A stretch of 64,000 nt of DNA from Pelotomaculum schinkii (GTDB lineage: Bacteria; Bacillota; Desulfotomaculia; Desulfotomaculales; Pelotomaculaceae): assembly GCF_004369205.1 (NCBI RefSeq), contig NZ_QFGA01000001.1, positions 1,984,001 to 2,048,000 on the forward strand, given 5' to 3'. Under the pieces are notes generated by a model that saw nothing but the letters and a program-made list of their open reading frames with translations, was not told the DNA's origin and did not search any database. Below are positions 56,449-63,923 of the stretch, piece by piece. How positions within the stretch are numbered: the stretch's first letter is position 1; each line of letters opens with the position of its first letter. Made by a program: the position numbers and the translations under genes.

Positions 56449-57294
56449 TCAAACCTCCAAAATAGCGTTGTCGATCAACCGCGTCCGCCCTATTTTAACT
56501 GCCAGGGCCAGCAGGGTCAAGCCCTCAATCCGCTCCAGCGGCTCAAGCCCGGGATAGGAGTACAGTTCAACGTAATCGGGTTCCGCCAGCGGTTCGGCCT
56601 GGATCATATCGATAACCAGTTGGCGGATTTCCGCCGGATTCCTCTCCCCTTCCCGGAGCGCCTTACGGGCTCGCTCCAGTCCACGGGAGAGAACCAGAGC
56701 GGCGTGGCGCTGCTCCGGCTCCAAATACAGGTTGCGGGAGCTCATGGCCAGACCGTCCTGCTCCCGGACCGTGGGGACGATTACTACCTCCAGGTCCATG
56801 TTCAGGTCAGCGGTCATCCTCTTGATAACCAGCGCCTGCTGGGCGTCTTTTTGCCCAAAGTAAGCGTAGTCCGGCTGAACAATATTGAAGAGCTTGGTCA
56901 CAACCGTAGCCACACCGCGAAAGTGGCCGGGACGGGATAACCCGCACAATTTGTCCGTAATCCGCTCAACGTCGACGTAGGTACAGTAGCCCTGCGGGTA
57001 CATCTCCTCCACCGGGGGGTTGAAGATAGCCGCCACCCCGACTGACTCGGCCATCGCGGCATCGCGCTCCAGGTCACGCGGGTACCTCCCAAAGTCCTCA
57101 GTGGGACCAAACTGGGTGGGATTGACAAATATACTGGCGATAACCATATCACATTGACTCTTGGCCCGGCGCATCAGCTCCAGGTGTCCCTCGTGCAGGT
57201 AGCCCATGGTCGGGACAAGTCCGATCACCCGGCCCCGGGCCCTGGCCTGCCGGACAAATGCGCGAGTCTCGGAGATGGTGTGAAATATCTGCAT
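56449..57294 (-). CDS. panC: Pantothenate synthetase PanC
   Basis: Joins pantoate and beta-alanine using ATP. 281 residues from the ATG at 57294 (MQIFHTISETRAFVRQARAR), 11 bases after GGAGG; an upstream extension would run into repeat DNA. GLVPTMGYLHEGHLELMRRA (HxGH motif, about 26-45), SIFVNPTQFGPTEDFGRYPR, the pantoate site FRGVATVVTKLFNIVQPDYA with YFGQKDAQQ, and KMSKS-like MSSRNLYL. Separated from panB by about 440 bp of repeats. Confidence 0.97.
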   Translation of the reverse strand: MQIFHTISETRAFVRQARARGRVIGLVPTMGYLHEGHLELMRRAKSQCDMVIASIFVNPTQFGPTEDFGRYPRDLERDAAMAESVGVAAIFNPPVEEMYPQGYCTYVDVERITDKLCGLSRPGHFRGVATVVTKLFNIVQPDYAYFGQKDAQQALVIKRMTADLNMDLEVVIVPTVREQDGLAMSSRNLYLEPEQRHAALVLSRGLERARKALREGERNPAEIRQLVIDMIQAEPLAEPDYVELYSYPGLEPLERIEGLTLLALAVKIGRTRLIDNAILEV

Positions 57295-57309
57295 TGTTTT
57301 ATGAACCTC

Positions 57310-57370
57310 CAGTTTAGTCGTGGGTCGTGAGACGTAGGACGTGAGTATATGCTGCATTCCTTTTGGGTCA
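57310..57370. repeat. Heptad array upstream of panC
   Basis: GTCGTGG, GTCGTGA, GACGTAG, GACGTGA, followed by GTATATGCTGCATTCC and TTTTGGGTCA. The same array-plus-core unit occurs at 57600, 61080 and elsewhere. Confidence 0.72.
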
Positions 57371-57461
57371 AGATAATGCCCTTGATGCCTGTTTGACACT
57401 GGACTCCAAAATACCTGCATATTTTACCCAAAACAAGAACTTTTTTTCAGGGCAGTTCCAT

Positions 57462-57738
57462 ATGCCGCCATCGTGGCGCCACATATCATGAAAATACCAG
57501 CCGAGGCGCCATTTCAATCGCACACGGGGCGCCAGCGCCGAACTTGTATGGCTAATGCAACATTTGTGCGAATGAATTCACACTACAATTTTAGTCGTTG
57601 GACGTGGGTCGTGAGACGTGAGTATATTCTGCATTCCACCAGGGTCATAAATATGCTATGATTGCTAAATAGTACTAGTTGTATTTAATACACACGGTGC
57701 GCTTATCACGTCCCATTTCCCACGTCCCATTTCTCGTC
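57462..57738. repeat. R1 element plus heptad-flanked element between panC and panB (copy A)
   Basis: R1 at 57462-57594 (TCGTGGCGCCACATATCATG, GCGCCATTTCAATCGCACAC, GTGCGAATGAATTCACAC), immediately followed by a 145-bp element. That element has GGACGTGGGTCGTGAGACGT at its left, a core ATATTCTGCATTCCACC and ATGATTGCTAAATAGTACTA, and complementary heptads CACGTCCCATTTCCCACGT at its right. It is paralogous to 61199-61482. Confidence 0.8.
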
Positions 57739-58575
57739 TCAGTAAAGTTTCTTGAGTACTTCATCCGACATGGTAAAGCTGTGTTCGGGGCCGGGGAAAT
57801 TCCGTGCAACCACTTCCTCCCGGTACTGCTGGAGAGCATCGACTACATGTTCCTGCAGGTTGATGTACTTCTTTACAAATTTAGGTGTGAAGCGGGGGTA
57901 GAGACCAAGCACGTCATATATCACCAGTACCTGACCGTCACAGTAGGGGCCGGCTCCGATACCGATAGTGGGAATCTGCAGCTTTTCGGTAATAAGTTTG
58001 GCCAGGGGGGTCGGCACACATTCCAGGACCAGACAGAAAGCGCCGGCTTCTTCTATCGCCAGGGCATCATCAATCATCTTCCTGGCTGCCGCGATGTCCT
58101 TGCCCTGGACCTTAAAGCCCCCCAGCTGGTTGATGGACTGTGGGGTTAGTCCCAGGTGGCCGCACACCGGAATACCGGCGTTGACAATAGCCCGTACAGC
58201 CTCCGCGATTTCCTTGCCGCCTTCCAGCTTGACCGCTTGCGACTCTGTTTCCTTCATAATGCGGCCGGCGTTGCGAACGGCGTCCTCTTTGGAAACCTGG
58301 TAGGAGAGAAACGGCATGTCGGTCACCACCATCGTCCGGCTGATCCCGCGGCAGACTGCTTTGGCATGGTGGATCATGTCATCCATAGTCACCGGGAGAC
58401 TGGAGTCATAACCCAGAACAACGTTGCCCAGAGAATCGCCCACCAGGATCATATCGATCCCCGCGTCGTCGACGATTTTAGCCATGGAATAATCGTAAGC
58501 CGTAAGCATGGTGATGGGTTTGCCTTCTGCCTTCATTTGCTTGACAGTTGCCGTGGTAACTTTGTCCTTGCTCAT
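57739..58575 (-). CDS. panB: 3-methyl-2-oxobutanoate hydroxymethyltransferase PanB
   Basis: Ketopantoate synthesis from 2-ketoisovalerate and methylene-THF. 278 residues. Motifs: ITMLTAYDYSMAKIVDDAGI near 21-40, GDSLGNVVLGYDSSLPVTMD with the metal-binding Asp/Glu set, AVKLEGG, and the catalytic CHLGLTPQSINQLGGFKVQG-type segment near 137-156. It starts 2 bp after the DUF2520 gene stop. Confidence 0.97.
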   Translation of the reverse strand: MSKDKVTTATVKQMKAEGKPITMLTAYDYSMAKIVDDAGIDMILVGDSLGNVVLGYDSSLPVTMDDMIHHAKAVCRGISRTMVVTDMPFLSYQVSKEDAVRNAGRIMKETESQAVKLEGGKEIAEAVRAIVNAGIPVCGHLGLTPQSINQLGGFKVQGKDIAAARKMIDDALAIEEAGAFCLVLECVPTPLAKLITEKLQIPTIGIGAGPYCDGQVLVIYDVLGLYPRFTPKFVKKYINLQEHVVDALQQYREEVVARNFPGPEHSFTMSDEVLKKLY

Positions 58576-58577
58576 TA

Positions 58578-59459
58578 TTATGCCTCCTTGAAAATTTGTT
58601 CCAGTATTTCTCCCTGATCCGCGTTGATACTGCCCTTTTCCAGCGCTACCCCAACTGTGTACAAGCCTAGTTTGCGATAAAGTTCCAGTTCCAATCCGTC
58701 TATAGGCTTTAAAACTTCCAGGTGTCCCTGCAGGGTCGATCCATCTCCCCTGGCCACGGGACCGGTCAGGGCCTGCGCCGGGCCAACCCGTCCAATGTTG
58801 TTTATGGTGCCCTTGACAAGGGGGTAAAGGGCTTCAAAGGCCTCCTGCCTGGACAGGCCGAAACGGCCGTACAGCCCGGTCGCCAGGTGCATCAGGGACA
58901 CCAGGTAGTTCGAGGCGATGCAGGCGGCGGCATGATAAAGAGGCTTGTCCCGCGCTTCAATCAAAAAACTTTTGCCGCCCAGATCCTTGACTATGAGCTG
59001 GGCATAAGGCAACGCCGCCGCGTCACCCTCCAGGGCAAAATACGACCCCGGCAGGTTTTCCATAGCCGTCTTCACATCTGCAAAAGACTGGAGGGGGTGC
59101 AATGAAGCAGCCAGAGCGCCGGAGCGGCGCGCCGCGCCCACCTCGCCGGCGGCATGCGCCCCGCTGGTGTGAAAGACCACCTGGCCGGGCTTAAAACCGC
59201 CCCGTTCATTAATCTCGGCGGCAACCTGGGCAATGACGCGATCCGGCGTGGTAATAAACACCACGTCCGCACCCGGAGTAATCTCTTCCGGCCGGTCGGT
59301 GGCCGGCACACCCAGTTGCTCCGCTGCCCGCAGGGCCGAACTGATGCTTCTACTGGCGATCCCGGCTACCGGATAACCCTGTGCCCCCAGCAGGAGGGCC
59401 AGGGCCGAACCGACCTTGCCCGCCCCTACCACCGCTATCCTGGGCTTGTCCAAACTCAT
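58578..59459 (-). CDS. Rossmann-like/DUF2520 protein, PanE-like dehydrogenase candidate
   Basis: 293 residues. N-terminal NAD(P)-binding fold RIAVVGAGKVGSALALLLGA (about 6-25). The C-terminal helical DUF2520 domain is YHAAACIASNYLVSLMHLAT onward. Ribosome binding site GGGGGG lies just before TATG. Members of this fold resemble ketopantoate reductase. The position directly upstream of panB makes the missing panE step a reasonable guess, but this is context only. Confidence 0.85.
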   Translation of the reverse strand: MSLDKPRIAVVGAGKVGSALALLLGAQGYPVAGIASRSISSALRAAEQLGVPATDRPEEITPGADVVFITTPDRVIAQVAAEINERGGFKPGQVVFHTSGAHAAGEVGAARRSGALAASLHPLQSFADVKTAMENLPGSYFALEGDAAALPYAQLIVKDLGGKSFLIEARDKPLYHAAACIASNYLVSLMHLATGLYGRFGLSRQEAFEALYPLVKGTINNIGRVGPAQALTGPVARGDGSTLQGHLEVLKPIDGLELELYRKLGLYTVGVALEKGSINADQGEILEQIFKEA

Positions 59460-59515
59460 ACCCCCCTTCTCAATTGTGAATCATTTTCCATTATTAATAA
59501 TTTCACAAAGACAAA

Positions 59516-59545
59516 CAAAAAAACCCTCCGGCCAACCCGAAAGGC
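59516..59545 (-). terminator. Leader attenuator upstream of the DUF2520-panB operon
   Basis: CCTTTCGG-GTTGG-CCGGAGGG forms an 8-bp stem followed by TTTTTTTG on the minus strand, between the promoter at 59668-59696 and the first gene at 59459. An intrinsic terminator inside a leader implies attenuation control. Confidence 0.7.
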
Positions 59546-59660
59546 ATAATTTTCATCCTCCCGTCTCGGTCCTCCCGGCTCCAAGCGGTACTGTAAATTT
59601 GTAATTGAGGCAACTTTTTCTTCTTCATTCGCGGTGTGGTTCTTTTTGATACCACCCTGG
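59546..59660 (-). ncRNA. Structured leader, candidate pan-motif-like RNA
   Basis: The 115-nt transcribed leader contains GGTGGT-ATCAAAAAGA-ACCAC-A-CC, a stem with a bulged A, and a later TACCGCTTGGAGCCGGGAGG segment before the attenuator. RNAs of the pan motif have stems with bulged adenosines upstream of pantothenate genes. The match here rests on position and general shape, not on a checked consensus. Confidence 0.4.
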
Positions 59661-59667
59661 CAGTTCC

Positions 59668-59696
59668 ATTTTAGCACAGCAGCTGCTGTCAGGCAA
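59668..59696 (-). promoter_or_regulatory. Promoter of the DUF2520-panB operon
   Basis: -35 TTGCCT (59696-59691), 17-bp spacer, -10 TAAAAT (59673-59668). A CAGCAGCTGCTG palindrome fills the spacer. The start lies about 200 bp before the first gene, giving a long leader. Confidence 0.65.
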
Positions 59697-59979
59697 TTGT
59701 TTTACCTTAATTAATTGAGAAATTATGCCCGCAGCCGTTTCTTATATATGTGCAAACCATATCAAGCCTCAAACCAGGTACTCAACCTTGGCTCCCGGAA
59801 AGTATTTTCGGGACGGGCAAAAAAAACCTGTAAAGTTGGACCGGGAAGCAGCATCTTGGTATAATAATAAATATTGGATGAAATTAGGTGGTAAACCGGT
59901 GTTAGCGAAAGAGATCAAACCGTCACTTGTTGAGATATTTGCTTCATGCCCCGGGATTATAGCCTTCAGAAAAAAATGT
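59697..59979. other. Intergenic region between the pan promoter and folK
   Basis: No supported gene. An 89-codon plus-strand frame at 59725-59994 has no ribosome binding site or family features. No repeat was recognised. Confidence 0.4.
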
Positions 59980-60498
59980 TCAATAATAAGTTGAGTCCAG
60001 TTTCTCTATCGACTGCGACCTTGCCAGTTCCCCTGCCAGTTCCACCGCTGTTTTCCCCTGCAGGATCAATCCCGGAGCCAGCTCCGCCAGGGGCGCCATG
60101 ACAAAAGCCCGCCCGGTCATGCGGGGGTGGGGCAGGGTCAATGCGGCGTCACAGATCTCTCTGCGGCCATAGAGCAGCAAGTCCAAATCAATCGTGCGCG
60201 GTCCCCAGCGAATGGTCCGGACACGGCCAAGCTCCTCCTCGGTTTTTAACAGGGCCGCAAGGAGCCGGTGAGGCTCCAAAACGGTAATCACTTCGGCAAC
60301 GGTGTTGAGATACCAGTCCTGGACAGGTCCACCCAGGGGAGCCGTCCGGTAATAAGACGCCACTCTTTTTAACTGCACACCGGGTATAGAGCCAAGCAGT
60401 TCAAGGGCTTTTTCCAGGTTGGCTCTTTTATCTCCCATGTTGCTCCCAAGGCCGATATAGGCCGTATGCTCCGTATGCTCCGTTTGCTCCTCCGGCAT
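59980..60498 (-). CDS. folK: 2-amino-4-hydroxy-6-hydroxymethyldihydropteridine pyrophosphokinase FolK
   Basis: Pyrophosphorylates hydroxymethyldihydropterin for folate synthesis. The ATG at 60498 follows GGGGGGG, giving 172 residues. AYIGLGSNMGDKRANLEKAL, then RTAPLGGPVQDWYLNTVAEV, then the signature WGPRTIDLDLLLYG with the Mg-binding aspartates, and LPHPRMTGRAFVMAPL. It lies 105 bp after folB, with an R1 fragment between. Confidence 0.96.
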   Translation of the reverse strand: MPEEQTEHTEHTAYIGLGSNMGDKRANLEKALELLGSIPGVQLKRVASYYRTAPLGGPVQDWYLNTVAEVITVLEPHRLLAALLKTEEELGRVRTIRWGPRTIDLDLLLYGRREICDAALTLPHPRMTGRAFVMAPLAELAPGLILQGKTAVELAGELARSQSIEKLDSTYY

Positions 60499-60544
60499 CC
60501 GTACCCCCCCATAAAAGTCCAATATATAAATTCATAACGCTTAA

Positions 60545-60622
60545 GCAGCCCCATCATGAAAACACCATTTATGCAGGCGCCATTTCAATCGCACAACGGC
60601 GCGTCAGCGCCGCGTCCTTCTG
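60545..60622. repeat. R1 fragment between folB and folK
   Basis: CCATCATGAAAACACCATTT, ATGCAGGCGCCATTTCAATC, GCACAACGGCGCGTCAGCGC. It runs into the 3' end of folB, whose last codons are therefore made from repeat DNA. Confidence 0.65.
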
Positions 60623-60963
60623 ATTTCCACTGCCATCCAGGCAAAGTGGCCGGGCGCCGGCGCCTGGGGTTTTTTGACCCGGACCGTAGACGCGGCCACC
60701 GGAAACTGTTCCAGCACGGCGGAAGCAATGGCTTCCGCGACCGATTCAATGAGACGGCGAGGGGCGCCTTTGACCACCGACTCCACCAACTCAAATACCC
60801 TGGCGTAATTTATGGTAAGCTCCAGGTCGTCCGATTCCCCGGCCGGCCGCAGGTCCAGTTCAAGTTCCAGGTCCACGATAAAGCGCTGCCCTAAAGTCCG
60901 CTCCTCAGGCATGACTCCATGGTACCCGTAAAACTCCATACCCTGCAGGATGATTTTATCCAT
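60604..60963 (-). CDS. folB: Dihydroneopterin aldolase FolB
   Basis: Splits dihydroneopterin to hydroxymethyldihydropterin and glycolaldehyde. 119 residues: MDKIILQGMEFYGYHGVMPE with the substrate Glu-22 region, RFIVDLELELDLRPAGESDD, TINYARVFELVESVVKG, and a catalytic Lys in VRVKKPQAPAPG. The C-terminal EIRRTRR is basic and may derive from the adjoining R1 repeat. Confidence 0.95.
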   Translation of the reverse strand: MDKIILQGMEFYGYHGVMPEERTLGQRFIVDLELELDLRPAGESDDLELTINYARVFELVESVVKGAPRRLIESVAEAIASAVLEQFPVAASTVRVKKPQAPAPGHFAWMAVEIRRTRR

Positions 60964-61019
60964 GTATGATGCTCCTCTATCTACTTAAAGTGGCGCTAGA
61001 AAGTGCGTACTTCTGAAGA

Positions 61020-61120
61020 AACAAGCCGTAAGGGCGTAGGGCGCAAGGCGTAAAAACCGGAGGAAGGTGCAACTGGACGTGAGACGTGGGACGTGGGACG
61101 TGAGTATATTCTGTATTCCT
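61020..61120. repeat. Heptad arrays upstream of folB
   Basis: CGTAAGG, CGTAGGG, CGCAAGG, CGTAAAA near 61027-61053, then GGACGTG, AGACGTG, GGACGTG, GGACGTG near 61074-61102, then TATATTCTGTATTCC and TTTTGGGTCGA. Confidence 0.72.
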
Positions 61121-61198
61121 TTTGGGTCGATGATTATGTAAGAATAAAAACGCAATATAATTGAATTTAGGAAACAGAACCGTCCCTGTCTCACGAAC

Positions 61199-61482
61199 GC
61201 CCGCCGCTATCGCGGCACCACGCAGTATGAAAACACCAGGCGATGCAGGTGCGATTTCAATCGCATACGGCGCGCTAGCGCCGAACTTGGGTGGCTAATG
61301 TAACTTTTGTGCGAATGAATTCGCACCTACAATTTTAGTCGTTGGACGTGGGTCGTGAGACGTGGGTGTATTCTGAATTCCACCGGAGTTATAAATACAA
61401 TGTTATGATTGCTAAATGGTACTAGTTTATTTAACACACCCTGTGCGCTTCTCACGTCCCACGACCCACGTCTCACGTCTAA
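61199..61482. repeat. R1 element plus heptad-flanked element between folP and folB (copy B)
   Basis: R1 at 61199-61334 is the best-preserved copy, with both hairpins (GTGCGATTTCAATCGC side and GTGCGAATGAATTCGCAC). The adjoining element 61337-61482 has GGACGTGGGTCGTGAGACGT at the left, ATGATTGCTAAATGGTACTA in the centre and CTCACGTCCCACGACCCACG at the right. The composite matches copy A at 57462-57738 in order and orientation. Confidence 0.82.
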
Positions 61483-61533
61483 TGATACGCCTTACGCCTG
61501 ACCAATAAGAAATGCAGCATAAGCTTATGCCTC
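61483..61533. repeat. Complementary heptad/core unit next to folP
   Basis: TACGCCTTACGCCTGACC, then AATAAGAAATGCAGCATAAG and CTTATGCC. This is the inverse complement of the array-plus-core unit seen at 4.1 kb. Confidence 0.6.
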
Positions 61534-62724
61534 TTACCTCTCGCCTCTCACAATGGCGTCCGTCATCCTGGCCACCCGCGCCATTTCCTTGACGTCATGG
61601 ACACGCACCAGGTCGGCCCCGTTCAATATAGCTGCGGCAATGGTAGCCGCCGTTCCTTCCAGGCGCTGGTCGACCGGCAGGTCAAGCACCTTGCCGATAG
61701 TGGACTTACGGGACGTCCCGACCAGAATAGGCAGTCCCAGGCAACGTAGTTCCTTCAGGCGCCGCAGCAGTTCCAGGTTCTGGGCCGGGGTCTTGCCGAA
61801 GCCAAAGCCCGGGTCAATGATTAATCTATCCCGCGCCATACCCGCTTCCACAGCCAGGCGGACGCTCTCCTGGAAATATTTTACCAAATCCCCGGTCAAA
61901 TCACGGTAAGAGGTCCCCTGCTGATTATGCATCAGAACCACAGGCACCCCGTACTCTGCCGCCAGTCCGGCCATGGCCGGATCTGAGCGCAAAGCCCACT
62001 GGTCGTTGATAATATGCGCTCCCGCCTCCAGCGCCTCCCTGGCTACCGCCGGCTTGGTCGTATCAATGGAGACGGGTACCGGCAACGAGCCTACAAGCCT
62101 CCGCAGCACAGGGATGACCCGGGCCAGTTCTTCGCCCGCCTCAACCTTAACATAACCCGGCCTGGTGGATTCCCCACCCAGGTCAATGACGTCCGCCCCC
62201 TCGTCCACCATCTGCGCCGCCCGCTCCAGCGCCAGGCCGGGGTCGTAGAAGCTGCCCCCATCGGAAAAGGAGTCGGGGGTTACGTTCAGGATACCCATCA
62301 CCAGGGTTTTAACCCCCAGTTGCAGTATTTTGCCTCGACAATCCAGGCCACGGGGGCGCAACCCTTCCTGCCCTTCCAGGACTTCCCGGATACGGATGGC
62401 AAGAGCCTTGAGGCCGAAGGGCTGCGCCTCGAGCTTGGCCAGAAAATCATCGTATTGCCGCAAAGTACCCATCAAGAGCACTTTGGTTTCAGACACCGAG
62501 CAATCCACCACACCCCTGGAAACGGCCGCTTCACCGCCTTTTCCCAACAGTTCCTGCTTGATGATGTTGGCCTGCCTGGGCTGTACACCGTCCAGCATGA
62601 CCAGCCGGTGGACAGCCTTGGGCGCCATCCACCGGCGCCCGGCGGGGTCCGCCCCCACCGAGGCAATTGCCTTGAAAGCCTCTTCTTTGTTGTCCACCAT
62701 GATGCTGTATACAGTGATTGTCAA
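61534..62724 (-). CDS. folP: Dihydropteroate synthase FolP with an N-terminal extension
   Basis: Joins p-aminobenzoate to the pterin. 396 residues. The DHPS barrel starts near 130 (LVMGILNVTPDSFSDGGSFY) and includes DVIDLGGESTRPGYVKVEAG, SIDTTKPAVAREALEAGAHI, VVLMHNQQGTSYRDL, IDPGFGFGKTPAQNLELLRR and GTSRKSTIGKVL. The first ~120 residues (VDNKEEAFKAIASVGADPAG) are an extra domain common in clostridial FolP, of unknown role. Confidence 0.95.
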   Translation of the reverse strand: MTITVYSIMVDNKEEAFKAIASVGADPAGRRWMAPKAVHRLVMLDGVQPRQANIIKQELLGKGGEAAVSRGVVDCSVSETKVLLMGTLRQYDDFLAKLEAQPFGLKALAIRIREVLEGQEGLRPRGLDCRGKILQLGVKTLVMGILNVTPDSFSDGGSFYDPGLALERAAQMVDEGADVIDLGGESTRPGYVKVEAGEELARVIPVLRRLVGSLPVPVSIDTTKPAVAREALEAGAHIINDQWALRSDPAMAGLAAEYGVPVVLMHNQQGTSYRDLTGDLVKYFQESVRLAVEAGMARDRLIIDPGFGFGKTPAQNLELLRRLKELRCLGLPILVGTSRKSTIGKVLDLPVDQRLEGTAATIAAAILNGADLVRVHDVKEMARVARMTDAIVRGER

Positions 62725-62800
62725 GTTTTATTCCCTCCCGAAAGTGAAAGGCTTCCAATTGGAAAGATTATAAAACGGCTAATTCTAAAAAGCAAATTAA

Positions 62801-62838
62801 AAGAAAAGGACCCGCTCTTGAAGCGAAAGTCCCTTCAG
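62801..62838 (-). terminator. Intrinsic terminator after the universal stress protein gene
   Basis: GGGAC-TTT-CGCT-TCAA-GAGCG-G-GTCC hairpin followed by TTTTCTTTT on the minus strand. Confidence 0.75.
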
Positions 62839-62847
62839 TTTCCTTCT

Positions 62848-63303
62848 CTAGTTGGCCGCGTGAATCAGAATTACCGGGCACGGCGCATTGCGGCTGACCT
62901 TACTGCTGACGCTACCGCTCAGGAGCCCCGGTATTTTCCCCAGGCCCCTGCTACCCATGACAATTACATCATAGCCTTCAATCTTTGCTTTCTTACATAC
63001 CTCATGGGAAGGTTTTCCGGTCGCAACTGCTATGTCAATCTTAACGTCCGGGCTTGAAAAACTTCTCTTTATTTGGTCCAGCATCAACTTGGCCTTGTCC
63101 TTATTTTCTTTAATAGAATTGGTACGTTTAAAACCATCCGCTCCCCCCGCTTCACCATCGTCGGAAGGCGCTTCAGGCACCACATGAAATAATGTCATAG
63201 AAGCCTTGGCAGCTACTGCCATTTTGTAGGCATGCTGCACTGCTGAGTTTGACTGTGGGGTATTATTATAAGGAACCAGAATTTTGTGATACAGTCCTAT
63301 CAC
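62848..63303 (-). CDS. Universal stress protein (UspA family)
   Basis: 151 residues. HKILVPYNNTPQSNSAVQHA at the N-terminus, and the C-terminal nucleotide-binding motif VMGSRGLGKIPGLLSGSVSS (G-x2-G-x9-G-S), so it is probably the ATP-binding type. The GTG start at 63303 is the best available; a weak AGCGGG precedes it. Single gene between ndk and folP. Confidence 0.93.
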   Translation of the reverse strand: MIGLYHKILVPYNNTPQSNSAVQHAYKMAVAAKASMTLFHVVPEAPSDDGEAGGADGFKRTNSIKENKDKAKLMLDQIKRSFSSPDVKIDIAVATGKPSHEVCKKAKIEGYDVIVMGSRGLGKIPGLLSGSVSSKVSRNAPCPVILIHAAN

Positions 63304-63450
63304 CCCGCTGTGATAAGTAATCTACTAATTCTCTAATACTTTTACAGCGTTGCGGCTCAATCCTTCCCAATAATAATTATATACCAAAATGTTCTATTTA
63401 AAGAAGAATTATTTTAAAAAAACTTTCCCTGCTACTTTATCCGAGTATTA

Positions 63451-63474
63451 GAAAAAGGGCGGAATATCCGCCCC
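63451..63474 (-). terminator. Intrinsic terminator after ndk
   Basis: GGGGCGGATATTCCGCCC hairpin followed by TTTTTC on the minus strand, touching the ndk stop codon. Confidence 0.88.
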
Positions 63475-63923
63475 TATTCATAAATCCACCTGTCAACATC
63501 GCGGTTGTATGAGAATAGCTCATCCTCTCTGAAAAAGAGGGAGATTTCCCGCGCGGCGCTCTCCGGAGAATCGGAACCGTGGATGATGTTTCTCCCGGTA
63601 TCTATGCCGTAGCTGCCCCTAATCGTGCCGGGCGCCGCCTTGAGAGGATTGGTCGCGCCCATCATTTCCCTCGCCGCGTTAATCACGCCGCTGCCTTCAA
63701 GGACCATGGCCACCACCGGGCCGGAGGTGATGAAATCCACCAATCCCGCAAAAAATGGTTTGCCGGCGTGTTCTCCGTAGTGTTTTTCCGCAATTGCACG
63801 GCTGATTTGCAGCATTTTCAGGCCAATAATCTTAAAACCCTTTTTCTCGAAGCGGGAAATAATTTCACCGGCCAGGCTGCGCTGCACACCGTCAGGTTTG
63901 ACCATAAGATATGTACGTTCCAT
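63474..63923 (-). CDS. ndk: Nucleoside diphosphate kinase
   Basis: Transfers the gamma phosphate between nucleotides. The ATG at 63923 ([20 protein letters not shown]) has GGGGGGG eight bases upstream and gives the standard 149 residues. [18 protein letters not shown], and the catalytic-His signature [16 protein letters not shown] (H in IIHGSDS) are all present. Confidence 0.97.
   Translation of the reverse strand: MERTYLMVKPDGVQRSLAGEIISRFEKKGFKIIGLKMLQISRAIAEKHYGEHAGKPFFAGLVDFITSGPVVAMVLEGSGVINAAREMMGATNPLKAAPGTIRGSYGIDTGRNIIHGSDSPESAAREISLFFREDELFSYNRDVDRWIYE

Noticed and set aside
59546-59660. T-box leader (TACCGCTTGG segment)
   Set aside because: The T-box core GGTGGNACCGCG is not complete and the downstream genes are not synthetase or amino-acid genes.
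59725-59994. 89-codon plus-strand frame near folK
   Set aside because: No ribosome binding site, overlaps the folK 3' end, composition unlike the real genes.
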